From contig JAKJHY010000013.1 in NCBI GenBank assembly GCA_021648845.1, forward strand, positions 124,001 through 188,000: a stretch of DNA of 64,000 bases, read 5' to 3'. This DNA is from Mycobacterium sp. MBM (lineage in GTDB: Bacteria > Actinomycetota > Actinomycetes > Mycobacteriales > Mycobacteriaceae). The translations under genes and the position numbers were made by a program. The notes beneath the pieces are model-generated. The model ran no database searches. It had not been told where the DNA came from and saw only the letters and a program-made list of their open reading frames with translations. Positions 7,900-16,493 of the stretch are shown here, in pieces; positions within the stretch are counted from its first letter, which is position 1, and every line of letters starts with the position of its first letter.

Positions 7900-8925
7900 T
7901 TGGTGGTGCAGCGACCGGAAGCTCGACCAGGTGCGCGCGCCGCGCACCGTCGAGCCACCGACCCCACTGACGTCCTGCCCGTCTACGCGCCGGATGCCAT
8001 CGCGGCGACAGCGGCCGCCCCGCGCACCCCGTTCGCCAAAGACTTGGCGGTCCTGCGAGCACCCGAACTCGACGACACCAAAGATCTGATCGAGCAGTGG
8101 CCCCTGCTACTGCTGGGGCCCCGGCCCGACGCCGTGACACGACAACGCTCGGCACGCGAAGAATCCAGCCGCTCGGCCCCGGAGCACCCGAGGCCCGCTG
8201 CCCGCCCGAGGCGACCAACAGTTCCTGCGCGTCAACACCGACCCACGTCGCACCGCAAGACTCCCGCAGCCGTTGGCCCGGTCCGCAGCAGACTGATCAT
8301 CGCCGGTGTCGCGGCCGGGGCGGTGGCCGCTGCGGCCAATACCGCGACCAATGCGGCCCAACCCGGGCCGGATTCGACCCCGACATTGGCCTCCGCCCGC
8401 CCGTCGGTTGCCGCCTCGGGGATCCAAATCGTGCCGGTCATCAACGCCGCCGAGTCGGCGATCCATACCGAGGAAGTCACCCGCGGTGCGGCTTTCGCCC
8501 GCGAACGCGCTGCGCGAGAAGCAGCGCTGCGCCGTCCACAGTTCGTGTATCCGACCAACGGCATCTTGACCTCGGCATTCGGAACGCGCTGGGGCACCCT
8601 GCACGCAGGACTGGACATCGCCAACGCGGTCGGAACCCCCGTGTACGCCGCCGCAGACGGTGTGGTCATCGCGTCGGGGCCCACGCCCGGCTACGGCATG
8701 TGGGTCAAAATCCGGGGCGCAGACGGCACCGTGACGCTGTACGGCCATATCGACACGACCACGGTGGAGGTCGGCGATCGCGTGATCGCCGGCGATCAGG
8801 TCGCCACCATGGGCAACCGGGGCAATTCCACCGGTCCCCACCTGCATTTCGAAGTACACGCCAACGGATCGCAGAAGATCGACCCGGCGACGTGGTTGCG
8901 GGTGCGCGGCGTGACCGTCGGTTGA
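7900..8925 (+). CDS. M23 family metallopeptidase (LytM-type), membrane-anchored
   Basis: A 341-residue protein with a long Arg/Pro-rich N-terminal region (1-130, probably cytoplasmic), one transmembrane helix (about 131-150), a short helical linker and a C-terminal M23 endopeptidase domain (about 215-335). Zinc ligands are present: His235 and Asp239 in HAGLD, and His316 in HLHFE with catalytic His314. Such enzymes cut peptide stems of peptidoglycan or activate other hydrolases. The start is TTG at 7900 or GTG at 7903/7906, with GGGGAAG just upstream. It is the third envelope enzyme of the cluster and lies directly before blaI. The N-terminal region is longer than usual for the family. Confidence 0.85.
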   Translation: MVVQRPEARPGARAAHRRATDPTDVLPVYAPDAIAATAAAPRTPFAKDLAVLRAPELDDTKDLIEQWPLLLLGPRPDAVTRQRSAREESSRSAPEHPRPAARPRRPTVPARQHRPTSHRKTPAAVGPVRSRLIIAGVAAGAVAAAANTATNAAQPGPDSTPTLASARPSVAASGIQIVPVINAAESAIHTEEVTRGAAFARERAAREAALRRPQFVYPTNGILTSAFGTRWGTLHAGLDIANAVGTPVYAAADGVVIASGPTPGYGMWVKIRGADGTVTLYGHIDTTTVEVGDRVIAGDQVATMGNRGNSTGPHLHFEVHANGSQKIDPATWLRVRGVTVG

Positions 8926-8984
8926 GAGGGTGCGCCACGCAGGCGACGGTGGCAGCGCCGAGATCCCGGCGCCGCCCCGCACAC

Positions 8985-9014
8985 CGTAAGCTGTCTACGG
9001 ACTTAGTCAGGAGG
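8985..9014 (+). promoter_or_regulatory. blaI upstream region with partial operator and strong ribosome site
   Basis: CTACGG and CTTAGTC words between 8994 and 9008 form a weak palindrome related to the TACTAC boxes. It would fit autoregulation of blaI. AGGAGG at 9009-9014 sets the ATG at 9022. Confidence 0.3.
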
Positions 9015-9021
9015 TTCGGGT

Positions 9022-9408
9022 ATGGCGCGGGTGCGTGGTTTCGGAGAACTAGAGGCGACGATCATGGATCGTCTGTGGAGCCGCGCCGCAGATTCGGGTG
9101 CCACAGTCCGCGAGATCCTCGACGAACTACTCACCGAGCGCGACATTGCCTACACGACGGTCATGTCGACAATGGACAACCTACACGGCAAGGGTTGGCT
9201 CACGCGCGAACGTGAAGGCAGGGCCTACCGCTACCGACCTACCTTGACCCGTGAAGAACACAGCGCCCGGCTCATGCTCGAAGCACTGAGCGGCGGTGGC
9301 CGCTCCGAGGCCGTGCTGAGCCATTTTGTCGCACAGATCGACGCCGCGGAGTCGGCGGATCTACGCGCCGCACTGCGCAGACTGGCACGCAAAGCCGGCC
9401 GACGATGA
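9022..9408 (+). CDS. blaI: BlaI/MecI/CopY family transcriptional repressor
   Basis: A 128-residue winged-helix repressor. The N-terminal two-thirds match the BlaI family: ELEATIMDRLW, VREILDEL, AYTTVMSTMDNLHGKGWLTREREGRAYRY, followed by a C-terminal dimerisation helix. In staphylococci BlaI represses beta-lactamase and is cleaved after BlaR1 signalling. In M. tuberculosis the Rv1846c/Rv1845c pair is the homologue. Some family members (CopY) respond to copper, but no CxC motif for that is present here. It overlaps the M56 gene by 4 bases. TACTAC-type dyads at 996, 7704, 12126, 13036 and 18383 make it the likely master repressor of the cluster (inference). Confidence 0.92.
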   Translation: MARVRGFGELEATIMDRLWSRAADSGATVREILDELLTERDIAYTTVMSTMDNLHGKGWLTREREGRAYRYRPTLTREEHSARLMLEALSGGGRSEAVLSHFVAQIDAAESADLRAALRRLARKAGRR

Positions 9409-10349
9409 CCGTCGCGGCAGCATTGGCCCTCTACGTCGCGACGGTCCTCGTCGTGGGGCCGCGACTTCTGCGCCGAATCACCGCCGACGGTTTCGCACCC
9501 CGGCTGGCGATCACCGCGTGGCTTGCAGCGGTGGTGACAGTACTCGGGTCCGCTGTCGCTGCGGTGGCGATGACACTGATCGAGGCGGCGGGCCACTGGG
9601 ACAGCCCGGATGCCCTACTCGCCTCCTGCATCGAACGCCTCAACGCCATTCTGGTGGGCCACTCCGGGTGGCCGGCGCAGATCGTGGCGATTCTCGCGGT
9701 CGCCGGCACACTGAGCGGCCTGGCCGTGGTGTGCCTGCGCGGACTGCGGGCTCTGCGCCGAATGCGCGCCCACACACTCGATCATGCCGATGCAGTACGC
9801 CTGGTCGGCCGATCCGATGGCAGCGATCTGGTCGTCATCGAAGCCCCCGAGCCGGCTGCTTACTGTGTCGCCGGACGCCCGGCCGCGATCGTCGTGACCT
9901 CGGCGGCCATCGCAGCGCTGAACCAACAGCAGCTGGCCGCGGTCATCGCCCACGAACGAGCGCACCTCGCCGGCCGGCACGCCCATATTGTGGCCGCAGT
10001 GCGCGGTATCGCCGCGGCACTGCCCAGAATCGGCTTCTTCACTGTTGCCGCCACTGAGATCTGCGCTCTACTGGAAATGTGCGCCGATGATGCCGCCGCA
10101 CGACGGCACGGCCGCCAGCCACTGCTTGCCGGCCTGCTGACGTTAGCGGGTGCGGTGGCACCCGCACATGGTCTGGCCGCGGCGAGTGTGGCCGTCTTGG
10201 CCCGCGCCAAGCGTCTCACCGACCCTCCCAAGACGCTGGCCCAGATCCGACACCGGATCACCTTGGGCGGAGCCGTTGCCGCGATCGCCGCCACACCTGT
10301 CGCGATCGGGCTGCTCGCACTCTCCGGCGCATTGATGTGTTTCGCCTGA
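9405..10349 (+). CDS. M56 family metallopeptidase, BlaR-like, without a penicillin-binding sensor
   Basis: A 314-residue membrane protein with helices near 1-20, 35-58, 90-112 and at the C-terminus. The cytoplasmic zinc-peptidase domain has HERAH at 183-187 and the third-ligand region EMCADD at 224-229. It is translationally coupled to blaI. Unlike staphylococcal BlaR1 it has no extracytoplasmic penicillin-binding domain, as in M. tuberculosis Rv1845c, so what it senses is unknown. By analogy it would cleave or cause cleavage of BlaI. It converges on the CtaG gene, 14 bases away. Confidence 0.88.
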   Translation: MTVAAALALYVATVLVVGPRLLRRITADGFAPRLAITAWLAAVVTVLGSAVAAVAMTLIEAAGHWDSPDALLASCIERLNAILVGHSGWPAQIVAILAVAGTLSGLAVVCLRGLRALRRMRAHTLDHADAVRLVGRSDGSDLVVIEAPEPAAYCVAGRPAAIVVTSAAIAALNQQQLAAVIAHERAHLAGRHAHIVAAVRGIAAALPRIGFFTVAATEICALLEMCADDAAARRHGRQPLLAGLLTLAGAVAPAHGLAAASVAVLARAKRLTDPPKTLAQIRHRITLGGAVAAIAATPVAIGLLALSGALMCFA

Positions 10350-10363
10350 CCAGTCCGATGCAC

Positions 10364-11341
10364 TCATGCCCCCTCCCGTGGATCTGCCGCGCCGGACACA
10401 CCACGAGGCTGCTCATGCAGCTGTCGCAGAAATGCGTTGTAGGCCGCTAGATCGGCGTCGCGGCCTTCGACGTCGGCCTCGGCCTTCTCTGACTGCGACT
10501 GCTCGTCGCGACGCCATCGGATGGCAAACACCAGCACGATCAAGAGTGCGACCGGCTCGCCGTAGGACCATGCCAGCGCGCCGGCCACCGCCTGATCGGC
10601 AACGGGATTGACATTCCAGTGTGCGGGGGGCTGGGCGAAGGTTTCGGTCAGCGTTCGGGGCGCCATCATCAGGATGACTCCGATGAAGACGTGCAGAGGC
10701 ATCTCGACAAAAATGTCGAAGAATCGTCCGAGGTTGCTCTGCCGCACCGGCAACGGGCCGGTAGCCAGAATCGGGATGATGAACAACATCCCGCTGGCGA
10801 GGAAGAACACCTGCAACGCAAGGTGCCCGCCGACACTGGCAGCCGCCGCATCAAACAGGTCAGACAGATACAGACCGTAATAACTCAGCAGAAACACCGG
10901 AATGGTGAACCCGGGATGCAGCAGCATTCGGCTCGCCCGGCATCGCAACGCACCCAACGCGACGACCAGCACGTAGCGCCCGAGACCTCGATGCGAGGTG
11001 GACCGCAGCAACAGCAGCCCCGGCGACCCCAAAACCAACAGGGGTGGCACGAGAATCGACAGTGTCAGATGCTGGAACATGAATGCGCTGAACAGGCGGT
11101 AGCCATAGCTGTCGATCGCCAGGCCGGTCACCGCCGCGAGCACCGCGCAGCCCGACAGAAAACTCGCGGTGCGGATCCGACTCCACTGCCGACCGGTCCT
11201 TTTGAATCTGCCCACGGCGAACAGGTACCAACCGGCCATTGCGAGCGCGACAAGTGGGAGCAAAGGAACCGGGGGTGGTATCCAGTCGAACATGCGCAGC
11301 ACCGAAGGTGGCTCCGTGGGTAGCGTGAGGTCACCGATCAC
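10364..11341 (-). CDS. CtaG-type cytochrome c oxidase assembly protein
   Basis: A 325-residue membrane protein of the CtaG_Cox (caa3-type assembly factor) family, with about seven helices. Family features seen are the FQHLTLSILVPPLLVLGSPG stretch, a central HPGF motif and the EMPLHVFIGVILM helix. Such proteins help load copper into oxidase subunits. The C-terminal tail (about 275-325) is charged and cytoplasmic. The start is a GTG at 11341 (GGAAGA upstream), or an ATG at 11293. It lies downstream of the TlpA-like gene on the same strand (85-base gap) and probably shares its BlaI-type promoter. A second CtaG domain occurs in the CopD fusion at 14592-16493. Confidence 0.85.
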   Translation of the reverse strand: MIGDLTLPTEPPSVLRMFDWIPPPVPLLPLVALAMAGWYLFAVGRFKRTGRQWSRIRTASFLSGCAVLAAVTGLAIDSYGYRLFSAFMFQHLTLSILVPPLLVLGSPGLLLLRSTSHRGLGRYVLVVALGALRCRASRMLLHPGFTIPVFLLSYYGLYLSDLFDAAAASVGGHLALQVFFLASGMLFIIPILATGPLPVRQSNLGRFFDIFVEMPLHVFIGVILMMAPRTLTETFAQPPAHWNVNPVADQAVAGALAWSYGEPVALLIVLVFAIRWRRDEQSQSEKAEADVEGRDADLAAYNAFLRQLHEQPRGVSGAADPREGA

Positions 11342-11426
11342 GGCGGCGTCTTCCAGTCACCGGAGCGGGTTCGATCTGTTCAGGCTTGGCGCACTGTCAT
11401 GGTGGTGCCGGCGCGCAGCGCCGCGT

Positions 11427-12104
11427 CTACGGTCCACCGCTGCCGCCGGGTGGTTCCGAGGCAAGGCGACGCACTACAGGCTCAAGATCGGAGGCCAGCA
11501 GCGCGCGCAGAAACACCGCTGCGACACGATGATTACGGTCCAGGACGACAGTCGACGGGATCACCGTGGTGGGGTATCGGCCGCCGAACGCGATCATCGT
11601 GCGCATCGAGGGGTCATAGATCGACGGGAATGTGACATTGCGGTCGACGATGAAATCCACCGCGGCCTGCCGGTTGTTGTCGCGGACGTCGATACCCAGA
11701 AAGGCCACCCCTTGATCACGGGTTGCGTCGTAAACCTGCTGCAGCTCCGGCATCTCGGTACGGCACGGAGCGCACCACTGGCCCCATACGTTGATGACCA
11801 CCACTTGGCCGGCGAAGTCATCCACCGACACTGTGCGACTAACGTCCAGAAGGTCGGGTCCACTGATCGGCCCCGGCCGCGAACGATTTTCCGGTGGATC
11901 GTAGAAGATGTCGACCTGACCGCCGGGAGCAACGAATTCAAATGAGCCACCTTGGGCGACCGCACCCGCACCAGTGGAGCACCCCGGCAACAACCCGACA
12001 ATCAACGCGGCGCCCACCGCCACCCAGCGCACCCTCCCCGGGGGGTCGACGCGCCGCCGCAACGGACGTCCAGGGTCACCGCGGCGCACGCTACTTCGGG
12101 GCAT
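11427..12104 (-). CDS. TlpA-like thioredoxin lipoprotein
   Basis: A 225-residue exported thioredoxin-like protein. The N-terminus has an Arg-rich start, a hydrophobic stretch and a lipobox (LLPGC, Cys near 42), so it should be a lipoprotein. The AhpC/TSA-Redoxin domain (about 85-215) carries the active site WCAPC. It resembles TlpA/ResA reductases that keep apocytochrome c or the Cu_A site reduced. Together with ResB at 16490 it recalls the tlpA-ccdA-resB-ccsA set of M. tuberculosis. The start ATG at 12104 has GGGAGG 6 bases upstream. It is transcribed divergently from copC, sharing the dyad at 12126-12148. Confidence 0.88.
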   Translation of the reverse strand: MPRSSVRRGDPGRPLRRRVDPPGRVRWVAVGAALIVGLLPGCSTGAGAVAQGGSFEFVAPGGQVDIFYDPPENRSRPGPISGPDLLDVSRTVSVDDFAGQVVVINVWGQWCAPCRTEMPELQQVYDATRDQGVAFLGIDVRDNNRQAAVDFIVDRNVTFPSIYDPSMRTMIAFGGRYPTTVIPSTVVLDRNHRVAAVFLRALLASDLEPVVRRLASEPPGGSGGP

Positions 12105-12125
12105 CAGCGACCTCCCTTCGGCCTA

Positions 12126-12148
12126 TACTACGTATTTACTACGTAGTA
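12126..12148. promoter_or_regulatory. Double BlaI-like operator between tlpA-like and copC genes
   Basis: TACTACGTAGTA (12137-12148) is a perfect 12-bp palindrome, and TACTACGTA occurs again at 12126-12134. Both lie in the 86-base divergent intergenic space, so one repressor could close both promoters. This is the best-conserved copy of the motif in the window. Confidence 0.65.
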
Positions 12149-12190
12149 TAGTAGCGCGAACGCGACCGACCGGAACGGGAGTCCAACGAC

Positions 12191-12835
12191 GTGCACTCGA
12201 TCATGCGCCTGCTGCTGATATGCGTGGCCACGTGGGCCTTTCTGGCGCTGGGTTCCGGTACGGCCGCGGCACACACGGCGATGACCGCCTCCGATCCAGC
12301 AGAAGGCTCCGCGCTGATAGCCGCGCCGGTCAGCATTACGTTGACTTTCAACGAGGAGATCAATCCGACCTTCGCCAGCGCCGTCCTCAACGATGCCGGT
12401 GGGCGCAATTGGCTGACAAACTCACCCCAGGTGCAGGGGTCGCAGTTGCGCGTCAACCTGGGGCCGGACCTACTACCCAACGGGGAATACACCGTGGGCT
12501 ACCGCGTGCTGTCCGCTGACGGGCACCCGGTATCCGGTTCATTCGCCTTCACCCTCAACGCGCCCGGCAGCCAGCAGTCCACACCCGCCGCCGCCCCAGG
12601 CTCGGACATCCCAACCGCGGCCACGGCGCAGCCGGCACCCGCGCCGGCCGACGAGGACACCAGCACCAGCACCAGCACCAGCACCAGCACGGCGATACTG
12701 GTGGCCGCCGCCGTGGGCATCGCCGCCGGAGGTGTGATCGCAGCCTGGCAGGCAAGGAAGCGGAGACGCGCAGCCGGTTCCGATGCGCGCGCCGCATCGA
12801 CGCAACCGCCGCCCACTGCCGAGCCACCGGCCTGA
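12191..12835 (+). CDS. CopC-domain copper-binding protein, membrane-anchored
   Basis: A 214-residue exported CopC-type protein. The signal peptide ends in AAA and is followed by His28, the classical first Cu(II) ligand of mature CopC (HTAMTASDPAEGS). A second metal site is suggested by Asp and His in SADGHPVSGSF. The beta-sandwich domain (about 28-126) is followed by a Pro/Ala/Thr-Ser linker and a C-terminal transmembrane helix (about 170-190) with a basic tail, so the domain is tethered outside. The linker contains a CACCAG hexamer repeat (12658-12690) coding Thr-Ser. It would pass copper to CopD (14592-16493) or to oxidase assembly proteins. The start is a GTG at 12191 with GGGAG 10 bases upstream; an ATG at 12203 is possible. 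Confidence 0.9.
   Translation: MHSIMRLLLICVATWAFLALGSGTAAAHTAMTASDPAEGSALIAAPVSITLTFNEEINPTFASAVLNDAGGRNWLTNSPQVQGSQLRVNLGPDLLPNGEYTVGYRVLSADGHPVSGSFAFTLNAPGSQQSTPAAAPGSDIPTAATAQPAPAPADEDTSTSTSTSTSTAILVAAAVGIAAGGVIAAWQARKRRRAAGSDARAASTQPPPTAEPPA
12658..12690 (+). repeat. CACCAG hexamer tandem repeat in the copC linker
   Basis: Five and a half copies of CACCAG encode alternating Thr and Ser in the linker of the CopC-domain protein. Being in-frame hexamers, copy number can change without breaking the gene. Confidence 0.85.
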
Positions 12836-12976
12836 CACGCTCGTCGATCGGGCCCCGAACATTCCGCTGATTGGCCATCGCCGCCAGCGCGCAGACATTT
12901 CGCGTGGGAGCGATGTCGTTGGACGGCAGGGCTTTACGGACCGAGACACAGCCCGCCAGAGCCACCCGGCACTCAG

Positions 12977-12996
12977 GTCACAGCTGTGTGACAGCT
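12977..12996 (+). promoter_or_regulatory. MtrA-type direct repeat upstream of the RipA-like gene
   Basis: GTCACAGCT and GTGACAGCT are 9-base direct repeats with 11-base periodicity, about 90 bases before the NlpC/P60 gene. From memory, this matches the GTCACAgcg-like repeats reported for mycobacterial MtrA, which controls ripA and other cell-wall hydrolases. Confidence 0.45.
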
Positions 12997-13030
12997 GTTA
13001 CGGGTGGGACATCGCTGCTATACGCTCCAC

Positions 13031-13054
13031 CATAATACGTAGTTACTCAGTAGT
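13031..13054 (+). promoter_or_regulatory. Promoter with BlaI-like words before the RipA-like gene
   Basis: CATAAT (13031-13036) may be the -10. TACGTAGT (13036-13043) and CAGTAGT (13048-13054) are half-site words of the TACTAC/GTAGTA type, directly over the expected RNA start. Confidence 0.4.
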
Positions 13055-13087
13055 TATGGCTGCTGGCGACCGGTGGAGGGCGCACCC

Positions 13088-14455
13088 ATGGTTTTACCGA
13101 GACGACCACTCCTGCTAGCGGTGGTGCCTCTGGTAGTCGCGTTGACGGTGGGCGGACAGCCGATTGCCCTTGCCAATCCCGATGGCGCGACACCGGAAGT
13201 CATCGCCCGACTTGTCGGCGATGTGGCGCGCGCCGACGAACAACTGGCCGCCCTGCAGGCAGAGGTCCACAGTCAGCAGGAATCAGTCATGAAAGCTCTT
13301 CATCAAGTCCAAAGTGCCCGCGAAACCGCTGATTCCACCCAACGCGCACTCGACTCGGCGCAGCGCCAAACGCAGGACGCCACCGATCTGGTGGGGCGCG
13401 CCCAGCAACGATTCGACCAGTCCGCTGCGGCCCAGTATGTGCGCGGACCGTCCCCACAGAGCCTGCTGCCGTCAAACCCCGAGCAGGCGATCTCCACCGC
13501 GGCAACCCAGCAGACATTGGCGCTGGCGTTTTCCGAAGCGCGAGAAGGCTTGCAGCGAGCGCGGGTCGACCAGGCCAACGCGCAATCGTCGGCGCGGATT
13601 GCCCAGCAACGTGCAGATCAAGCTCTCCGAGACGCCCAGTCCCGGCACGACGAGGCGGTGCAGACCCTGCGTGCGACCGAATCGGCGTTCAGCACCAAGG
13701 AAGAGCAGATCGAATCCGCTGCCAATACGGCGCGCCTTATGCGGGAACGCCTGCAGCAGGTGCGCGGGCCGACGACCCAACAAGCTTCCCCGCCTGCTGA
13801 GCCACCTAGCAATTGGGACACCCGAGAACCGACATCCGCGACCGATACCGGTTGGGACACCGCAACCCCCGCAGTTCCGCGTGCTGACCTCAGTGATCCG
13901 GTGGCCATCGTCAACTCCGTGCTGCAGGTGTCCGCCGCGTCCGCGCAACTCACCACTGATCTGGGCCGTCGGTTCCTGGTCAAGCTGGGGCTCATCCCGA
14001 GCGCGTCGCCCCCGACAGCAGCCGCACCTGGCCGGATCCCACGCCTCTACGGCCAGCAGGCGGTGGAGTTTGCCATCCGCCGCGGGATGTCGCAGCTGGG
14101 AGTTCCCTACTCGTGGGGTGGTGGCAATGCCGGTGGACCGACACGGGGAATTGATCAAGGCGCCGGGACGGTCGGCTTCGACTGCTCGGGGCTGATGGTG
14201 TTCGCCTTCGCCGGTGTCGGCATCAACTTGCCCAAATACTCAGGGGCTCAATATGACCAGGGGCGTCGTGTCCCCGTGGCGCAAATGCGTCGCGGTGACC
14301 TCATCTTCTGGGGTCCCGGCGGCAGCCAGCACGTCGCCATCTATCTGGGACAAGGTCAGATGCTCGAATCGCCGTTCACCGGCTCCCAGGTGCGGATCGC
14401 TCCGGTGAGAGCCAGCGGCATGACCACCCATGTCGTGCGGCTCATCGAGTCGTGA
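13088..14455 (+). CDS. RipA-like NlpC/P60 peptidoglycan endopeptidase
   Basis: A 455-residue secreted hydrolase closely resembling mycobacterial RipA. It has a signal peptide (about 1-30), a long coiled-coil region rich in Gln and Ala (about 40-225), a Pro/Thr linker and a C-terminal NlpC/P60 domain (about 330-455). Catalytic Cys366 lies in FDCSG and His in GSQHVAIY. Stretches such as PYSWGGGN, the GAGTVG run and QMRRGD are almost identical to RipA. It would cut the D-Glu to mDAP bond of stem peptides. The ATG at 13088 has GGAGGG 7 bases upstream. It is preceded by both an MtrA-type repeat and BlaI-like words, hence possibly two inputs. Confidence 0.9.
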   Translation: MVLPRRPLLLAVVPLVVALTVGGQPIALANPDGATPEVIARLVGDVARADEQLAALQAEVHSQQESVMKALHQVQSARETADSTQRALDSAQRQTQDATDLVGRAQQRFDQSAAAQYVRGPSPQSLLPSNPEQAISTAATQQTLALAFSEAREGLQRARVDQANAQSSARIAQQRADQALRDAQSRHDEAVQTLRATESAFSTKEEQIESAANTARLMRERLQQVRGPTTQQASPPAEPPSNWDTREPTSATDTGWDTATPAVPRADLSDPVAIVNSVLQVSAASAQLTTDLGRRFLVKLGLIPSASPPTAAAPGRIPRLYGQQAVEFAIRRGMSQLGVPYSWGGGNAGGPTRGIDQGAGTVGFDCSGLMVFAFAGVGINLPKYSGAQYDQGRRVPVAQMRRGDLIFWGPGGSQHVAIYLGQGQMLESPFTGSQVRIAPVRASGMTTHVVRLIES

Positions 14456-14591
14456 GCACCACGTCAGCCGAGTACACCTCCCGTCGCGCCGGGAGGCCCC
14501 ATGCTTCACTACAAGTACTGTCCAGCAGCGTCTTTCGGTGCGATTCGCGGCCCGCTAACGCTGGGAATCACTTTCGATACGGCGCCAGGAA

Positions 14592-16493
14592 TCACTGCAG
14601 CGCCGGGTGGGATGCGGACCTCTTTGCGCGCCGCCCCGCCACCGCACTCAACACCGCTGCCGTGATCGCCGCGGCAGCGATGACGGTGTACCCGCCTTGG
14701 CGTTGGTCTGCCAGAAGATCGACCGGCCACGGCAGTTGCAGCGACCGGTAGAAGTCGTGTGCGATGACATCGCCGCGGCGCGCCGTCAACGCACCGGCCC
14801 AAAGATAAGCAGCGAGTGCGCCGAACACCGGAACCCAGGTCGACACCACCGATGTCTGCCGGCTCCTGTTTCGCTGGCCGAGAACCGATTCGAAGAACAG
14901 CCACCCACTGCCGAGGACGAACGCGTTCATCAGCAGGTGTGTGGCGTGCCCGCGGACCGCGACATCGAACAGCCCGCCGATCAGCAGCGTCGCGATCCCC
15001 GCCCCATACATGGACGATGCGACGACCGGGCGTAGCAACATGCGTGCCAGTGAGGACCGCGCCGCGCCCACCAACCATTCCCGGCGCCCGGGCGGCGCTC
15101 CCGGAGCAGCCCTGGGCAACGCGAGCAACGCCAGACGCTCCGGCGCACCGACAACCAGCAGTATCGGCACGATCGTGGACAGCAACACCACGACAATCAT
15201 GTGGACGCTGAACATCGCCGGCATGTAGGTGCCCAGACCCGACGACGTCGCCAGCAGCAGCGTGGCGCACCCCGAGATCCAGGACCCGGTGCGCCATCGG
15301 GGCCACCGACGCCCGCCGCGACGCAGGCGCCACACCGCGATGAGGTACACCGCGGCCATCACGACCGCGGCCGTGCCGAAGAACAGGTCGAAGCGCCACT
15401 CTGTCAACAATCGAAACACATTCGGTGATCCTGCCGGGACGAAGCCGATCACCGCCTCAGTCGGGCCAGGTTCGGACTGCGCCACTTGCGGGGGCGGTGT
15501 CCGCCCGAGTCCGACCGCGACCCCCACGGCGACACCGAAGACGGCGGCCTCTGAGAGCGCCAGTCGAACCAGAGGGCCACGCGCGGTGGGATCGGACTGC
15601 AAAGCCCGAACGCCCGAACGTCGTTGCCTCCAGCCAAGCACCCCCAGGACCGCCAGCGCAGTCAGCTTCGCGGCAACAAGGAGGCCATATCGACTCCCAA
15701 AGTCGCTGAATCCCATCCGGATTCCGGCATTGATCACCCCACTGACGGCCATGGCGATAAAACACCACAGCGCAACCGACGAGAAACGCCGAGCCGCCAG
15801 GGCAAGATGCTCGCCGCCGCGGATGCCATAAGCGAGCACGGCGAGCAAACCACCCATCCAGAGCGCCCCGGCGCCCAGATGGATCAGCAGACTGTTGGTG
15901 GCCATGTCGTGGGCGCCTCCAGAGGAGGCGTGCCCGGACAGACCCAACGGCACCAAGGTCAGCAGCGCAGCCCCCAGCAAGACAGGAGCCCACTTCCAGC
16001 GCAGCACCGTGGTTGCGAGGACCGCAACGGTCGCGGCCACGGCGGCGGTCCATCGCCACACGTTCGTGGTCTCCACCAGAGCGGCGGCACTCCAAATCTG
16101 CGCGGGTGTGAGATCTGTGACCGGACGTCCGGATACGTCAGAGACGGATAAGGCGACCATCAGTGCGGCGCATATTGCCCATATCCCGCAGGCAACCGCC
16201 CCCAATCGTATGGCGCGGTAGCCGGACGCATCGAGCACACCGTTGGGCTGAGCGGGTACGAGAAAGGCCGCGAACAGGAACCCGCCGATCGCGATCACGG
16301 CAGCGGTCTCCCCCAGCGCACGTACGGCCGGCAGGCCCAGAGTTGTCAGAGGCCCGGAATCGGGCAGACCCGTGGCAGTCAGTACCGCCCCCAGCGACCA
16401 GGCGCCGAGGGCAGCGGCGGTCACGGCGGCCACGATCGCCACCGTCACCAGCGTGACCGCCACAACCCGACGCCGCCCCCCGGTGGTCCTCAT
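14592..16493 (-). CDS. CopD-CtaG fusion: copper import and oxidase assembly membrane protein
   Basis: A 633-residue polytopic membrane protein. The first half (about 1-330) is a CopD-type copper-resistance domain, with His residues in helices (HASSGG, HLGAGALWMGG). The second half (about 360-600) is a CtaG_Cox assembly domain with SVHMIVVVLLSTIVPILLVVGAPE and the His-containing HATHLLMNAFVLGSG helix. This two-domain layout is that of M. tuberculosis Rv0102. With CopC outside, it would take up copper and hand it to the oxidase. Its start overlaps the resB stop by 4 bases (ATGA), so the two are coupled. Intergenic 14456-14591 holds no gene. Confidence 0.88.
   Translation of the reverse strand: MRTTGGRRRVVAVTLVTVAIVAAVTAAALGAWSLGAVLTATGLPDSGPLTTLGLPAVRALGETAAVIAIGGFLFAAFLVPAQPNGVLDASGYRAIRLGAVACGIWAICAALMVALSVSDVSGRPVTDLTPAQIWSAAALVETTNVWRWTAAVAATVAVLATTVLRWKWAPVLLGAALLTLVPLGLSGHASSGGAHDMATNSLLIHLGAGALWMGGLLAVLAYGIRGGEHLALAARRFSSVALWCFIAMAVSGVINAGIRMGFSDFGSRYGLLVAAKLTALAVLGVLGWRQRRSGVRALQSDPTARGPLVRLALSEAAVFGVAVGVAVGLGRTPPPQVAQSEPGPTEAVIGFVPAGSPNVFRLLTEWRFDLFFGTAAVVMAAVYLIAVWRLRRGGRRWPRWRTGSWISGCATLLLATSSGLGTYMPAMFSVHMIVVVLLSTIVPILLVVGAPERLALLALPRAAPGAPPGRREWLVGAARSSLARMLLRPVVASSMYGAGIATLLIGGLFDVAVRGHATHLLMNAFVLGSGWLFFESVLGQRNRSRQTSVVSTWVPVFGALAAYLWAGALTARRGDVIAHDFYRSLQLPWPVDLLADQRQGGYTVIAAAAITAAVLSAVAGRRAKRSASHPALQ

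Noticed and set aside
12658..12690. CACCAG repeat as a regulatory iteron
   Set aside because: It is in frame within the linker of the CopC-domain protein and encodes Thr-Ser; no regulatory role needed.
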